The translations under genes and the position numbers were made by a program. 64,000 nt of DNA from Simmondsia chinensis (Eukaryota; Streptophyta; Magnoliopsida; Caryophyllales; Simmondsiaceae): positions 8,868,501 through 8,932,500 of the forward strand of contig JAGTTD010000001.1 in NCBI GenBank assembly GCA_018398585.1. Direction: 5' to 3'. A model generated the notes under the pieces. That model was not told the DNA's origin. It saw nothing but the letters and a program-made list of their open reading frames with translations, and did no database searches. Of this stretch, positions 46,157 through 57,612 are shown in pieces. The first letter of the stretch is position 1. Each line of letters opens with the position of its first letter.

Positions 46157-46845
46157 TGTTTGCTATATTTGTTTGTTAATAAGTGTGATGTGGTCGTCAT
46201 AGATACTAATGTAAACAAACGTGCAAAAAGGGACTCACCGTGACTAGGGAGTAAGTGTTCAAACCGCACGTCTTTGACCTCAACCACTCACTATTTTTGG
46301 AGAAAAGGCGGTCATATTTTGCTGTATCAAACTTCAGTTAATACAGATTTCTACTTATGCATAAATTATATATATATATTTTGATATATTTGAAAGAAAA
46401 TTAAAGGGATGTGGAAATAATTGAAGTGGCAGTTATAGTGACGGAGCAAGACTCATAGACACCCTTCTTCGTACACTTAAAAGTCAAGAATTGGGATGGA
46501 GACAAAGCCAAAAGCTCAACAATCCACTTATAAGTCCGACTCAATTAGACTTTTAAGCCTGACACCCTTGACTTATAATAACTCGAATGAGTTAGAGTTT
46601 GACAAGATTTAGATAGAGTCAACCATATCTAGGCTACTGGATGAGGAACAACATAGTCAAGGTCAAGCCTTGGCCATCAAAGCCCTTAAACAATGGCCAA
46701 ACCTAAGTTCACTTGATATATTAAGTAATAACAATAGTGTTAAAACCAACACAATCAAGGTCAAGCATTGACTATCAAAGCCTTAAACTGAACCCTCAAT
46801 TTTTAACTTATTGATTTTGGGAATAGATTAAAACAAGAAGTGTTG
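46157..46845 (-). repeat. Second copy of the 4.1-kb LTR-like block
   Basis: Starts TGTTTGCTATATTTGTTT and follows 4128-4717 with small indels. No gag accompanies this copy, so it may be a solo LTR. Its right side is cut at about 46846 by copia-related sequence. Confidence 0.6.
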
Positions 46846-47068
46846 GGAAAAGACATGAATTTAGTTGAAAAATAAATTTTGATGCCGATTATTGGGTTCA
46901 CAGTTCTCAACCATGGTTACAACGATGGACACCTATTAAAGCACTTAGAATAAGAGACTTTTCCCTTTACCTAAGCTCCCCGTCGGAGAGTCACGCTTCG
47001 TGACACCTCACGTGCGAGAGTTCCCGGGAATAGGTTTGTCTCTATAAACCCTTTGCCCTAATACCGAT
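46846..47068 (-). mobile_element. Copia internal 5' sequence with decayed primer site
   Basis: Plus 'gccctaataccg' at 47055-47066 matches 9 of 12 bases of GCTCTGATACCA, the complement of the tRNA-Met primer site. It lies immediately inside the LTR end at 47069, so the sequence below it should be the start of a minus-strand internal region. No gag was recognised. Confidence 0.5.
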
Positions 47069-49051
47069 TGTTGGGATGAATTCCAAAAATTCCCCCCAGT
47101 TTTATAAAGTTAACGCAGCGGAACAGGTTTAGAATTCATAACTCAAAACCTAGGGTCGAATTAAAATTCCTAATTTTAAATCTACCGACTTAAATTCATA
47201 ATTTAAATCAACAGATCTAAATTCTTTAATTTAGATCTTCAGGCCTTTTACTCTAATACATAAACTTTAAACAAGCATAACAACGTATACTATAAATAAA
47301 TAGAAAACCGAAAAGAATAAGGAAAGAAGAACATACCTGGAATTACTCCAATAATAAAGAATACCAAGAGAATCGAGAACCCGCAATCTTCTACGCAATG
47401 ACTTCGAACTTCCCGTAGGGTGGGCTGTGAAAAATATTAGACTAGGAGAGAAAAATTTTAATGGATATTTTTCTCTCCAATTGGATCTCTGAAACAATTT
47501 CAGAAACCCAAAAATATTTTTTTTAATTGAATTGGAAAACCTCTGGAATAGGTACCTCTATTTATAAGAGTATATTGGAGCAAAAAAATTCAATTAATTC
47601 GATGTGGGATTGCCCAGTTAAAAATGAAACGTGTTGTTTTATTACTTTACATTGGCAAAGCGTGTCATTTCGTAACAGTTAAAAACTGCCCCTTTTTTAT
47701 TTTAAATAACCCGTGCCATGTGTCAAAGCTCGATTGGCTAGTACCGTGGCATGCGGATCCTCCCCTAGAGCCACCAGCATGCGACATCCGAGAAGTCGAG
47801 GATCGTGATCTGGGCTTGATTTTTCCCTTTTCTTTGCTTTGTTTCCACATGTAAGAATTCAACTTATGGATTTTAATTTTCCAAAATTATTTTATTTTAT
47901 AATTTTTAACTTTTATTCATCTCATGAATAATATTTGGCAAAAATTAATTTACCCATCTTATAGATAAATAATTCATCTCATAAATTCTTTAATATTTTT
48001 TCGATGGCAATAAATACAGAGGCTTGCGCAGGGACCTCGGAGACAATTTAAATCTAGCTGCAAATGGGTTAAATTTATCATCTCATGAAATAATTTAATT
48101 ACTATTTAATGAGACTTAATTCCACTAAATAAATCTTAATACACTCCAAACTTAAATTATTTATTCGATATTGCCCTAATAGACTGTATTGATGACAACA
48201 ACCCCTCCACTGGATGTCCGTGACAAAGGATAAATACAACTATTTTCATTATCCTTCTCACAGCTTCTCCATTAGTTATCAACTCGCCCTTTACTGAATA
48301 AGTCATTTATACTTGATCATATTCACAGTATAAATTCCAAATATCAAACACTTGGAATACATTGGCCAAAGTTTCTGAACTATTCAAATATTTGCGAATC
48401 AACTAAGGGGACACCTGTATCTCATAAGAGACTGTAGATTCCCTATTGAATACCTGATCTTTGTCACACTTCCAGCTGCTACCTAGTGTACGTGGGAATT
48501 TAGTCATGTGTTTAGACCTTACTTATAGTACACCAAAGTAACTAACGCTCCATGCACAAGTCCAGAATACTCTCAGGATTTAGAGTCGACGTTCAAACAG
48601 TACAATATGAATCACTCATATCTGATAGTAGTCTAGAAATAAATAATCCACATGGTCCAACTCAGTGTGTCAATCTTATTAAACACACTAACCTAACACT
48701 TTTGTATCTCCATCCACATGACCAAAACAAGCCATCTAAAGTGTCAAGTTATAGTCTTAACATACAAGTGGTTCAAACTTGTCTTCAACTACGAGTTTCT
48801 CAAACAATAATCTATACCATTTGTTTCAAGTCTACCTATGGCTTAGTCTCATAAACCACTTAGAACAAACATGTAAATTGTAGTTTGAGGACTACACTCA
48901 TCTCATGGATGTCTCCCAAAAGAAAATCGCATGCAGTATAAATGCTCACATATACAAATTTAACTAGAAAACGACTTGAACTTTAATTTTATTTATTAAT
49001 TGAAATAATACATCCAGAATAAATTTGGATTTCAGGACACTGTTCCTAACA
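47069..49051 (-). repeat. Copia LTR (1983 bp)
   Basis: Plus-strand ends are TGTTGGGATGAATTCC and GTTCCTAACA. A minus-strand TATA box (CTTATAAATAGAGG, near 47566-47580) agrees with minus orientation. Its right two-thirds is homologous to 29460-30864. It holds the uninterrupted empty site (48914-48927) of the SINE found in that copy. Confidence 0.85.
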
Positions 49052-49400
49052 ATCTTCCACTTGTCCTAAATTAAATTTCTGACAAAGTCCATACTCACTC
49101 TGTTTAAGTTTGAACCAAAGGTCTACTAAGCCTAACCCTAAGTGAGCTCAATTACTCTATTGTGAAGTCAGCAATACAATACTGGTTGACATTCCTCTCA
49201 CTAATGGATCCCACCCCAAGGGAAAGACATGCTTAGACGTCGAACGTCTATCATTTTAATCTGACTAGAAGTCTGAAATCAGTATAGCCTACTGGAACCA
49301 GCTCGGGACTTTGAAAGATCAGCATATAATATCAAGAACCAGAGAAGACGCTTCACTGCCACTTAGTCCATTGATTGCAATGGAGTAAAAGTGGTGTTGG
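49052..49400 (-). mobile_element. Copia internal 3' end with polypurine tract
   Basis: On the minus strand 'GGACAAGTGGAAGAT' directly precedes the LTR, matching the common copia tract AAGTGGGAGAT. This is the 3' end of an internal region. No RNase H code was recognised in this short stretch. Confidence 0.6.
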
Positions 49401-50659
49401 GCTTAAGCCAATAGATGATAACGATATCGAGGGGTCGTTCGGTTTGGGTGTGTAGTTGAGACAATGAAGTCTAAACTTTGATTGATACTAGCTGGAGTGA
49501 GTGGTTAAACTTGGAGATTAGTGAATACACTTGAAAAGTAAAAGAATAGAATATAGTAATAGGAATAGCTAAAGACTATTGATTATGAAGTAACAATTGA
49601 AAAGTAAAAGAACAAATTGTTAGCAAGTAAGTAATAGGGAATAAGAAATAGATTGAGAAGCTAAACAAGATTAGAGGAGATGGGTTGGTAGTGTTTAGTG
49701 TTTGGAGTTGGAGGAGGTTGTAAAAAATGTTGACCAAAACTTGCAAGTGTTAATTGTTAAAAGTGTTAAGGGTCAGACATGACCACCTCGCGAATTGTCC
49801 TCCTAAAATTGATCCTGAAGAGTGGAGATGGCTAGTTGCATTCTGGTCCTCGCCTAAACAAGTGGTAATTAATTGAATTTTTATCATATAGGGTTTTCAT
49901 CGACCAAACAAAGTTTTTAATTAATATTTCTTTTGACAATTTCAGGCAATAGGTGAACACAGTAGAAAAAAATCCGCTTGGACCAGAAGATGCCTCATCA
50001 TGTTGGGGCAAAATCAATTGCGAGGATTGTGTATGAAATGGTATGTGTTAGTTCTTTTTCATTCAGTAATGAAATTTTCCTACTAGTAAAAAGAAAATAA
50101 AATTATGGGAGCCAAATGTCACTGTCCAGTATAACTTAAGAGGATTAGTTGTACCTCCATTTGCCACCATTAGATGATCATGTCAATTACTGGGATTTGG
50201 TACGCAGTGGTTCATTGTGGTCCATTTCTTTCTAGTTTCATAAATTACGCGAGAGAGAGAGAGAGAGAGAGAGAACATATATAGCAACTGTTATAAAAGA
50301 AGCATTTAGACACATTCAAGTATAAGTCAGCTTTGCAAGTAAAAACATATTACATTCCAACGAGATGCCTGAATTTTTGAGTGCTTTGGACTCGGGACCG
50401 TGACAAAATGCCTAGAATTTGATATCTTTCTTATTCGATTTCCCTCCTTTTTCCTGCATCTTTCGCTTTCTCTTCTTCTCGTTCTGCACCATACATTCAA
50501 ACCATCATGCATTTAGGCAATCGGTTCATAATCATATGGGTAATTAATAACAGCTTTTGCACAAGTGAAATCATGGCAGTTGCCATTAGGGATACAAATG
50601 AGCACATTTTGCTTTCTCTTTTTTCAGCTTATCTGTTTTAATAAGATGTAGATACTTAC
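49401..50659. other. No gene recognised; contains a GA microsatellite
   Basis: A (GA)n run lies at 50250-50274. A segment near 50115-50190 ('gccaccattagatgat' with flanks) recurs near 51132-51205. No coding signature. Confidence 0.45.
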
Positions 50660-51011
50660 TATCTCTAAAATCTAAGCTGATAAATGAAGTTCATGAATGG
50701 TTTTGTATGCTCTAACATATGCCCCTCATGGAATGAGGCTCTAATACCATGTGAAAGAATCGACCACCACAGAAAGCTTAAGCTGATGGGTGAATATACT
50801 CTAACTTGCTCCCTCAAGCAAATGTTCAGTAGGATTGAAACTTGAATAATACACATGTCCATGTCATATCTCGTGATTAATTATGTTAATATTAAAAGTG
50901 GAGTGGTTGGGGTTTGAGATTATGACCTTATGGTCAATGTAGCTCTGATATTACACTGTCACAAAAATTTTAAGCTGGTGATTGAAGTTCAATGAATAGT
51001 TTTATACTTTC
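50660..51011 (-). mobile_element. TRIM-like array of three ~55-bp LTRs
   Basis: Three related blocks (50662-50716, 50751-50805, 50957-51011) share 'AAGCTGRTRRRTGAA' and end in CTCTAAC-like termini. Between them lie tRNA-Met primer complements: GCTCTAATACCA at 50738-50749 (11/12) and GCTCTGATATTA at 50942-50953. A minus-strand purine tract abuts LTR starts (TGAGGGGCATA). This fits terminal-repeat retrotransposons in miniature, arranged LTR-int-LTR-int-LTR. The first internal region is only about 34 bp. Confidence 0.65.
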
Positions 51012-51450
51012 TTTTGTGGTTATGATTGTATGAGATGAAACACAACAATGTCAATGGGCGTTTGGCTTAATTTAAGGACATTCATAAAGATTGTAGCACC
51101 ACATTATACCTTGTGCTTAATTTATAGCTGAATGTCACTATATAGTACAAAATTATGCACTGACTTCTTTTGACTAATCTACTCCTTGTGCCACCATTAG
51201 ATGATGAAGTGAAAAAAATAATCATATTAACTACAATGCAAATAGGGTTGAAAAGCCTTGTTATTTACTACTTATATCCTTCTCTGTTGTTTCTTTATTG
51301 TCACTTTTATAGTTTCATTAAAATCATCCTTTTATATATTGTTACGAGTATGTTGCATTTTGTTTTGAATTTTGGAGGTTAGTGAATAATATACTTAAAT
51401 GCTTTTTGTTTTGACTATATAACAAAGCAAACCGGCCGATAGCATCAAGG
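51012..51450. other. No gene recognised
   Basis: AT-rich. It includes the second copy of the 'gccaccattagatgat' segment at about 51188. The missing left part of the CACTA element would be expected here but no terminus was found. Confidence 0.4.
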
Positions 51451-51455
51451 ACTAG

Positions 51456-51900
51456 CGCCCTAAGTACTTAAAATTATTTGAATGTGAAAAGAAGAACTCG
51501 AATGGTACGTGGGTTGACAAGCATGCGGAAGCGGCATACAATGCCCTTGTAAAATTTCATGAAGAAGAGATAGCGAAGCATGGCGTTGACACCCTTACTA
51601 TTGCCGGGGCATTCATGAAAGTACTCGGCCATCTGTCGGGTCACCAAAGGGGTATGGGAGCTGGGTCTCATCCAGCTATTAGGAGGCAATGCATCTATGA
51701 GGATGAGCAACATCCTCGCATTACTCAGGCGGAAATCGATCGGCGTGTAGCCGAACAAGTCCCCGAACAAGTTGCTGAACAATTTGTTCAAAAAACTGCA
51801 GAAATTAGAAGTAAGTTAGAAGCCTAATTTGCTGAGAGGGACACTCGTCTTAGAAAAGAATTTATGTCTATGATGCAATCAATGGTAAATTTTTTTTTGA
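51456..51900 (+). pseudogene. CACTA Transposase_24 (Ptta/En-Spm) C-terminal fragment
   Basis: One plus-strand frame reads CEKKNSNGTWVDKHAEAAYN, GAFMKVLGHLSGHQRGMGAG and then a coiled-coil-like EIDRRVAEQVPEQVAEQFVQ to a stop at 51825-51827, after which the same frame continues for about 20 residues. The 'R/N-x-GTWVD...A...Y...V' and 'LG...G.GAG' pattern matches the plant Transposase_24 family found in En/Spm elements. The N-terminal part is missing. It lies about 1 kb upstream of a CACTA terminus in the same element. Confidence 0.72.
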
Positions 51901-52379
51901 ATTTTTTACTAATGTACATTAAATTAAGATGATTGGATTTATTTATATATAATAGTATATTTTCTCTACAAATGCAAAATCGCATATCTTAGAGGAGATC
52001 TAAATCTCTTGCTGCTACTGATGATGATGAAGAAGATGATGATACATGCAAAATATGGTGTGAACATGTGCTTATATAGATGTGAAACAAGGTGTGAATA
52101 TTGAAGCATGGGGCTCTTTTGTGAACTTAATTGATAGTTTGTCTTATTTTAATTTTGTGTACTTAAGATTATTTGAACTCAATTGTATGTGTTTGTCCTT
52201 TATGATTTGGTTGTGTGAACTTAAATTGGGAAATTTTAATTTTATTCGTTTATTTAAGTTTTTGCTTTCGCCTCATCTATCTACACAAAAACTAACTCCC
52301 TTTCTCTTTGTTCTCTGATTTGGGAGAATTTTTATTTATTTTATATTATTTTTTTGGGAAATTTTAATTAGCACCTAAT

Positions 52380-52859
52380 GCCAAATTATTAAAAAATATG
52401 ACCTAATATGACGGAGTTAAGCACCCCATTTATTTCACCCAATGCGGTGAGTTTAAGTGCTGTATTAAGTTGACCTAATACAAGGATAAAATGTGCCGTA
52501 TTAGGTTGATCTAATGCGGCAAATAAAATCGCCATAATAGGTGAACCTAATGTGGCGCTTGAAAGAGCCATATTAGGTGATTCGATTACGGCGATTAAAT
52601 GCGTTGTATTAGGTGAAATAAATGCGGCACCCAACCCCGCCATATTAACCTTGCATTTAAACTGCCTTTCAAGTTGTCCAAGAGGATAAATACGGCATGT
52701 TTTTGTGCCGCTTTAGGCCTATGTACTACGGCACAACAAATCCCGCCTCATTTAGCTAATATGGCATACCTAAAACGGCAAAATTGTGGCGCAATTTTTT
52801 AAGCTTTTCTTGCCTATTGCGGCGCGTTTTTGCGCCATATTTATCAACTTTTTTGTAGT
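52380..52859 (+). mobile_element. Right end of a CACTA transposon with subterminal repeats
   Basis: Position 52859 ends ...TTTTTTGTAGTG, the inverted CACTACAAAAAA terminus. The preceding 480 bp is packed with direct and inverted versions of 'CCTAATGCGGC / GCCGTATTAGG' (over a dozen), the subterminal binding-site array typical of CACTA elements. A matching left terminus was not found in the window. Confidence 0.85.
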
Positions 52860-53306
52860 GAATAATCCATGGCTCTATCTTTGTAACTACACTAAAATGG
52901 GTTCCAGGATTTCAATGAAAGACAGTTTTGTCCAAAAAGTATTGTTTGAAGTAACGTGTCAACCACTGTGTTCAATGGACCGTTATATTGCTCAAGGCGC
53001 TTGGTTGATTTTAAGTTGGAGGTTAATCGAGGGGACCAAGTGGTTTAGCTAATCAAGCAATGCCTAGTAAAGTTGAAATGAGTATAGATCAACGGCTAAA
53101 TGATTCTAAATGAGTTGAGTTTACTGTTAAGCTGTTCAAGTAGATCGATGCTCAACTATGTTGGGCCAAACAAGGTATTAGAAATCATGCCTCAAGCTTT
53201 TTTTGAGCACAATGCCTCAAGTTTGATGGGCTGTGATTTAGCTTGAAATCACCTATACCAATACTTGAGGCTATAATTGGAGAATATTTTTCTTTCAAAC
53301 CAAAAC

Positions 53307-53337
<31 letters not shown>

Positions 53338-53906
53338 GCTTATTATTTATATAGATGGAGAAAATAATTTCCTTATGATTGCAATGGCAACACCGAGACC
53401 CGGTTTCACATAAACTTCTAAACTTACTTAGAAAGACCATTGTTGCCAACCACTATCATAGCTGGGCTTCTCAATATGCCTACCTTTGATCTTGATGTGC
53501 AACTTAGCTTTGCAACCTAATGATCTTTTGTCTTATTTAGGTTTACGCATGTTGTGTCTATTGTATGTTTCTTTTAGAGGCTAGCTGGATGCTCCAACGT
53601 CTCCCTCCATCATTGTGTGAAGGATCACATACTGATTGCCACGGCCTTTCCTAGATCCAGTTGATCTCAACATCTAGGGTCGTTTAGGTATATCATTGTG
53701 TCGGACCACTTTCAAAGCTGAACTTCTCTGCACGCCTAACTTTGATCTTGGTGTGCTATTAACTTTGTTCCATTGGAGGTTTTTTTTCCTTCTTTCTTTT
53801 TTCTAATAATTTGAATACAAGCCCAAGAAAGTACGAAAGTGCATGGTAAGACCTGAAGACAAAAAATAAAAACATTCAAAGTATTCAAGGCATTAGGCTG
53901 CCACAA
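52860..53906. other. No gene recognised; poly-A and an imperfect duplication
   Basis: A poly-A run of more than 20 at about 53307-53330. The segment 53454-53517 ('...atgcctacctttgatcttg...') is repeated imperfectly at 53711-53772. No coding signature. Confidence 0.45.
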
Positions 53907-54447
53907 TGTCACGAATCCGCTCTAGTTTGCGCCAGAGGTTTGTCAAGGTCCGGTCCAGTTCGCTGCCAGTGGCTCGTCATGACACTACCTAGGTCCAGTC
54001 CGGGTATGCGCTAGCCCATGTCAAGACAATGTCACGGCCCATTAATGTACATATATGGACCATACTTATTTGTATTAACACCCGATAATAATAAAGATAA
54101 ATTGGGTATTAATTCAAATAATAAGGCCATATGGGGAATTAGATAATGTAATGAAATAATCTAGAACTCTCTAGAGTAGCTTGTAACTAACACGCTCCTC
54201 TCCCCTTCCCGCCTTTTACTTGTGACGGTTATTTCCCGCCTTTTATTTTGAATTGATGTAAATAGTTATAAATAGGGAAGCTTATACTTGTAATTGATCA
54301 TCCAATTAAATACCAATGAAATACTCTTTAACCCGTCTCAACTCTATCTCTCTTTTTCTCATCTTAATTTCTTCAAGTTCTTTAACCTCTATTTCCTTGA
54401 TCTCCCTTAATCATCGAAATTAAGGTCACGATCATAGGAACGTGACA
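53907..54447 (+). repeat. First LTR of the chromovirus
   Basis: Starts TGTCACGAATCC and ends AACGTGACA, 541 bp. It is shorter than 59010-59596 mainly because that copy has two small tandem duplications. Confidence 0.92.
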
Positions 54448-54450
54448 AGG

Positions 54451-54462
54451 TGGTATCAGAGC
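54451..54462 (+). promoter_or_regulatory. tRNA-Met primer-binding site
   Basis: TGGTATCAGAGC, exact, three bases after the LTR end. The same site recurs at 59600-59611. Confidence 0.95.
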
Positions 54463-54516
54463 CATCTTCGGATCATCAAACTGGCCATTACTAGAAGTAC
54501 TTGATCCGCTGCAACA

Positions 54517-55770
54517 ATGTCTTCATCAGAGGAAACGGTTGATTCGCAAGTTCAACAAAGATTTGAGTCGGTGGAGAAACGTTTGGAGAGATTGGAGAGG
54601 ATCTCTGAAAGTCAAGTTCGAATTAGCAATGAGCTCAAAACATCCATAGATTCTCAAGCTAAATTACCGAGAATCTAAGGGTCACCATGGAGAGGTTGAA
54701 CGCCACTATGAAGAAATTCACGATCAGCTAGGAAAAACGACTAGAGGTAGCAATTCCGGCAGCCACTGTCCACACTACAACTGGAGGATCTGGAAATTAT
54801 GTTCATCTAGGAGGAAATGGCTTAATTCCTCCACCTCCACCTCAACCGGAGCTCAGGAATGAGCGTGTGCCCTTGCGGATGGGTGAAGAAGGTGAAAACA
54901 GTGGGTTCAACGGTAGTAACCGCACTTGGAGTTCTCATCATACCGCCAAACTTGATCCTCCTCATTTTGATGGATCTAATCCTAGAGGTTGGATCAGGAG
55001 ATTACTTAAATACTTTCGTTGGAATCAAGTGCCAACGGAGGAGTGTGTGGAGTTTATATCTAATCACCTGCCGGAGCACGGGGAGGCTTGGTATCCATCC
55101 TTAGAGCTTGAAAATCCAGTGATCACCTGGCAATTCTTCATTAATGAGCTTTGCAAGAGGTTTGGCGATCGATCTCTTCATGACATTGTGGTAGAATTCA
55201 GCAAGATTGTTCAAAACGGCACCGTGGAGGACTACATTGTACGTTTAGCTTAAGAGTTGGATGCTGATTTATGATCCAACCTTAACAGAGGATTACTTCA
55301 TTTCCAGTTTTATCAGCGGTCTCAAGCCCGTATTCAGAGCCTCAGTCAAAGCAGCACGGCCAAATGACTTAAGTTTGGCATTTGAGCATGCCAAGCTTCA
55401 AGACACAGCTATCGCTAAGATTCGGGGCACTAGAGGGACTGGATCGGGTGTCGCTAGACCTGGTTCCAGTGTTAAGACAGTGTCCAGTGCACGCACGGGA
55501 CGGTCTGTGTCCTTCTAGGGCCCAGCGTCCTCATACGGGTCCGTGTCAAGGCCTAGTGGAGCACGGTCTGGCCCAGCAGCTTCCTCTGGCTCCAGCGCCC
55601 CAAGGCGCGAGCCCGGTCAGTGTTACAAATGCAGGGAGCATTATTTCCCTGGGCACGTTTGTAAGCCCAAGCAGCTCCAAAGCATGGAGGGGCAAGAAGA
55701 GGTGGAAGAAGAGCAGGAAGAGGAAGTGCAAGAGGAAGAAGAGGCTCAAGAGGAAGAGACAGGGGTGATG
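54517..55770 (+). pseudogene. Chromovirus gag
   Basis: The start ATG at 54517 opens MSSSEETVDSQVQQRFESVE, a coiled-coil-like N-terminus. A 1-base loss near 54660 shifts the frame. A capsid domain follows (PPHFDGSNPRGWIRRLLKYF, WQFFINELCKRFGDRSLHDI), then a TAA at 55251-55253, more capsid with a frame change, a TAG at 55516-55518, and a zinc knuckle [15 protein letters not shown] at about 55621-55665. An acidic Glu-rich linker leads to protease. The frameshift and the TAA are present in the second gag copy too. A further TAG lies at 54729-54731. Confidence 0.88.
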
Positions 55771-57612
55771 GAGATCTCCCTTAAAACTCTCTCAGGACGC
55801 ATTACTCATAATACAATGCTCCTAAGGGGATCTATTAAGAAACGAGCTGTGACCGTCCTTATTGATAGTGGTAGTACTAACAGCTTCTTGGATGCTGCCA
55901 TGGTCTGTGAACTTAAGCTGGAGACCGTGCCAACGCTTGTCATGACAGTTACCGTAGCTAACGGTGAGAGTCTCATGAGCTACCAAAAATGCACGGGCGT
56001 CAAGTGGAAGGTCCAGGGCACCACCTTCACTGATGATCTGCGTGTGCTTGAGCTACGTGGTACCGACATGGTTTTGGGGGTTGATTGGTTACAACGTTAT
56101 GGCCCGGTAACCATTGACTTCACAAACCTTCATTTCTCTTGCTTCAAGGAGGGAAAGGTGACCCAGTTCCAAGGCATGGCTGAGCAAGCGACTCTACACT
56201 CCATATCCGAGCGTGGCATCACCCAGTTCTTGAAGAAACAGGCCAGCTGCGTTCTAGGCCATCTCTTTATGGCCACGGGAGTGGAAATATCTGAAGTTGA
56301 GTTGCATCCTGACACAGCGCACCTGTTGCGCCAATATGAGGATGTGTTTGACATTCCAAAAGGGTTGCCTCCGCCTCGTACTCACGATCATGGCATTCCT
56401 ACACTACCTGGGGCCAAACCGGTTAACATCAGGCCTTACTGGTATCCTCACCATCAAAGAGATGAGATAGAGAAGCAAGTGAAGGAGATGCTCACCACCT
56501 CTATCATCCAGCCCAGTAGAAGTCCGTTTGCTTCACCAGTCCTCTTAGTCAAAAAGAAGGACGGCACCTACCGTTTTTTTCGCCCGCTCAACCAAATCAC
56601 TGTCAAGGACAAGTTCCCCATTCTGGTCACTGATGATCTCTTGAATGAGCTCCAAGGCGCAGCGGTTTTCTCAAAAATAGATCTCCGGGCCGGATATCAT
56701 CAGATTAGAGTCAGAGATGAGGACCGTCACAAGATAGCCTTCCGTACGCACCAAGGGCATTATGAGTTCCGTGTCATGCCCTTTGGACTCACCAACGCCC
56801 CAGCCACGTTTCAAGCCTTAATGAATGAGGTCTTTGCCCCATTCTTAAGGAATTTCGTTTTGGTCTTCTTTGATGACATATTAATATACAGCCCTGGGGT
56901 GAGCGCACACTTGCAACACTTGGCATTGGTCCTGCACACGCTCCATGCCAATAAGCTGTGCGCCAAACGCAGCAAATGCATGTTCGGATAGGACCATGTT
57001 GAATACTTGGGGCATATCATCTCACAAGAGGGAGTGGCCACTGATGCAGCCAAGATTGAGGCCATGAGAGACTGACCCATGCCAACCAGTGTCAAAAGCC
57101 TCCGTGGGTTCCTTGGCCTCACTGGATACTACCGTAAGTTCATCAAGGGTTATGGAACGTTGAGCAAACCCCCGACAAGCCTCCTCAAGAAGGGGGCCTT
57201 CCTCTGGAGCAACGCCGCCCAAAATGCCTTTGAATCATTGAAGTCCGCCATGATGACAGCACCTGTGCTAGCCCTGCCTGACTTCAGCGAACCGTTTGTC
57301 TTAGAGACGAATGCTTGTGATGTGGGAATTGGAGCTGTGTTGACTCAAAAGGGTAGGCCCTTAGCTTATCTCAGCCAGGCACTCAGCCCATGCCACTTGG
57401 GCCTATCCGTGTATGAGAAGGAGCTCATGGCCGTGATTATGGCCGTCCAAAAATGGAGGCATTACCTCCTAGACAACCATTTCATCGTCAAGACAGATCA
57501 CTCCAGCCTGCGCCACCTCTTGGACCAGCGCATCAGCACCAGGCTTCAGCAAAAAGGGGTCTCCAAGCTCATGGGCCTAGCTATGGCATTCAATAACGTA
57601 AGGGGGCCTTGA
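55771..57612 (+). pseudogene. Chromovirus protease, reverse transcriptase and RNase H
   Basis: One open frame runs 55543-56991. Protease: [18 protein letters not shown] (D-S-G). [42 protein letters not shown] and the catalytic [10 protein letters not shown]. Near 56570 the usual block just after 'GTYRF' is about three residues short, an apparent in-frame deletion. TAG at 56989-56991 and TGA at 57074-57076 close the frame. It resumes 57079-57612 with the RT-RNase H connection (FLGLTGYYRKFIKGYG) and RNase H (YEKELMAVIMAVQKWRHYLL, IVKTDHSSLRHLLDQRIS). Confidence 0.92.

Noticed and set aside
48552..48854. 100-codon plus-strand open stretch (and its homologue at 30214-30450)
   Set aside because: Both lie inside copies of one LTR and are antisense to the element; similarity between them reflects repeat homology, not a protein gene.
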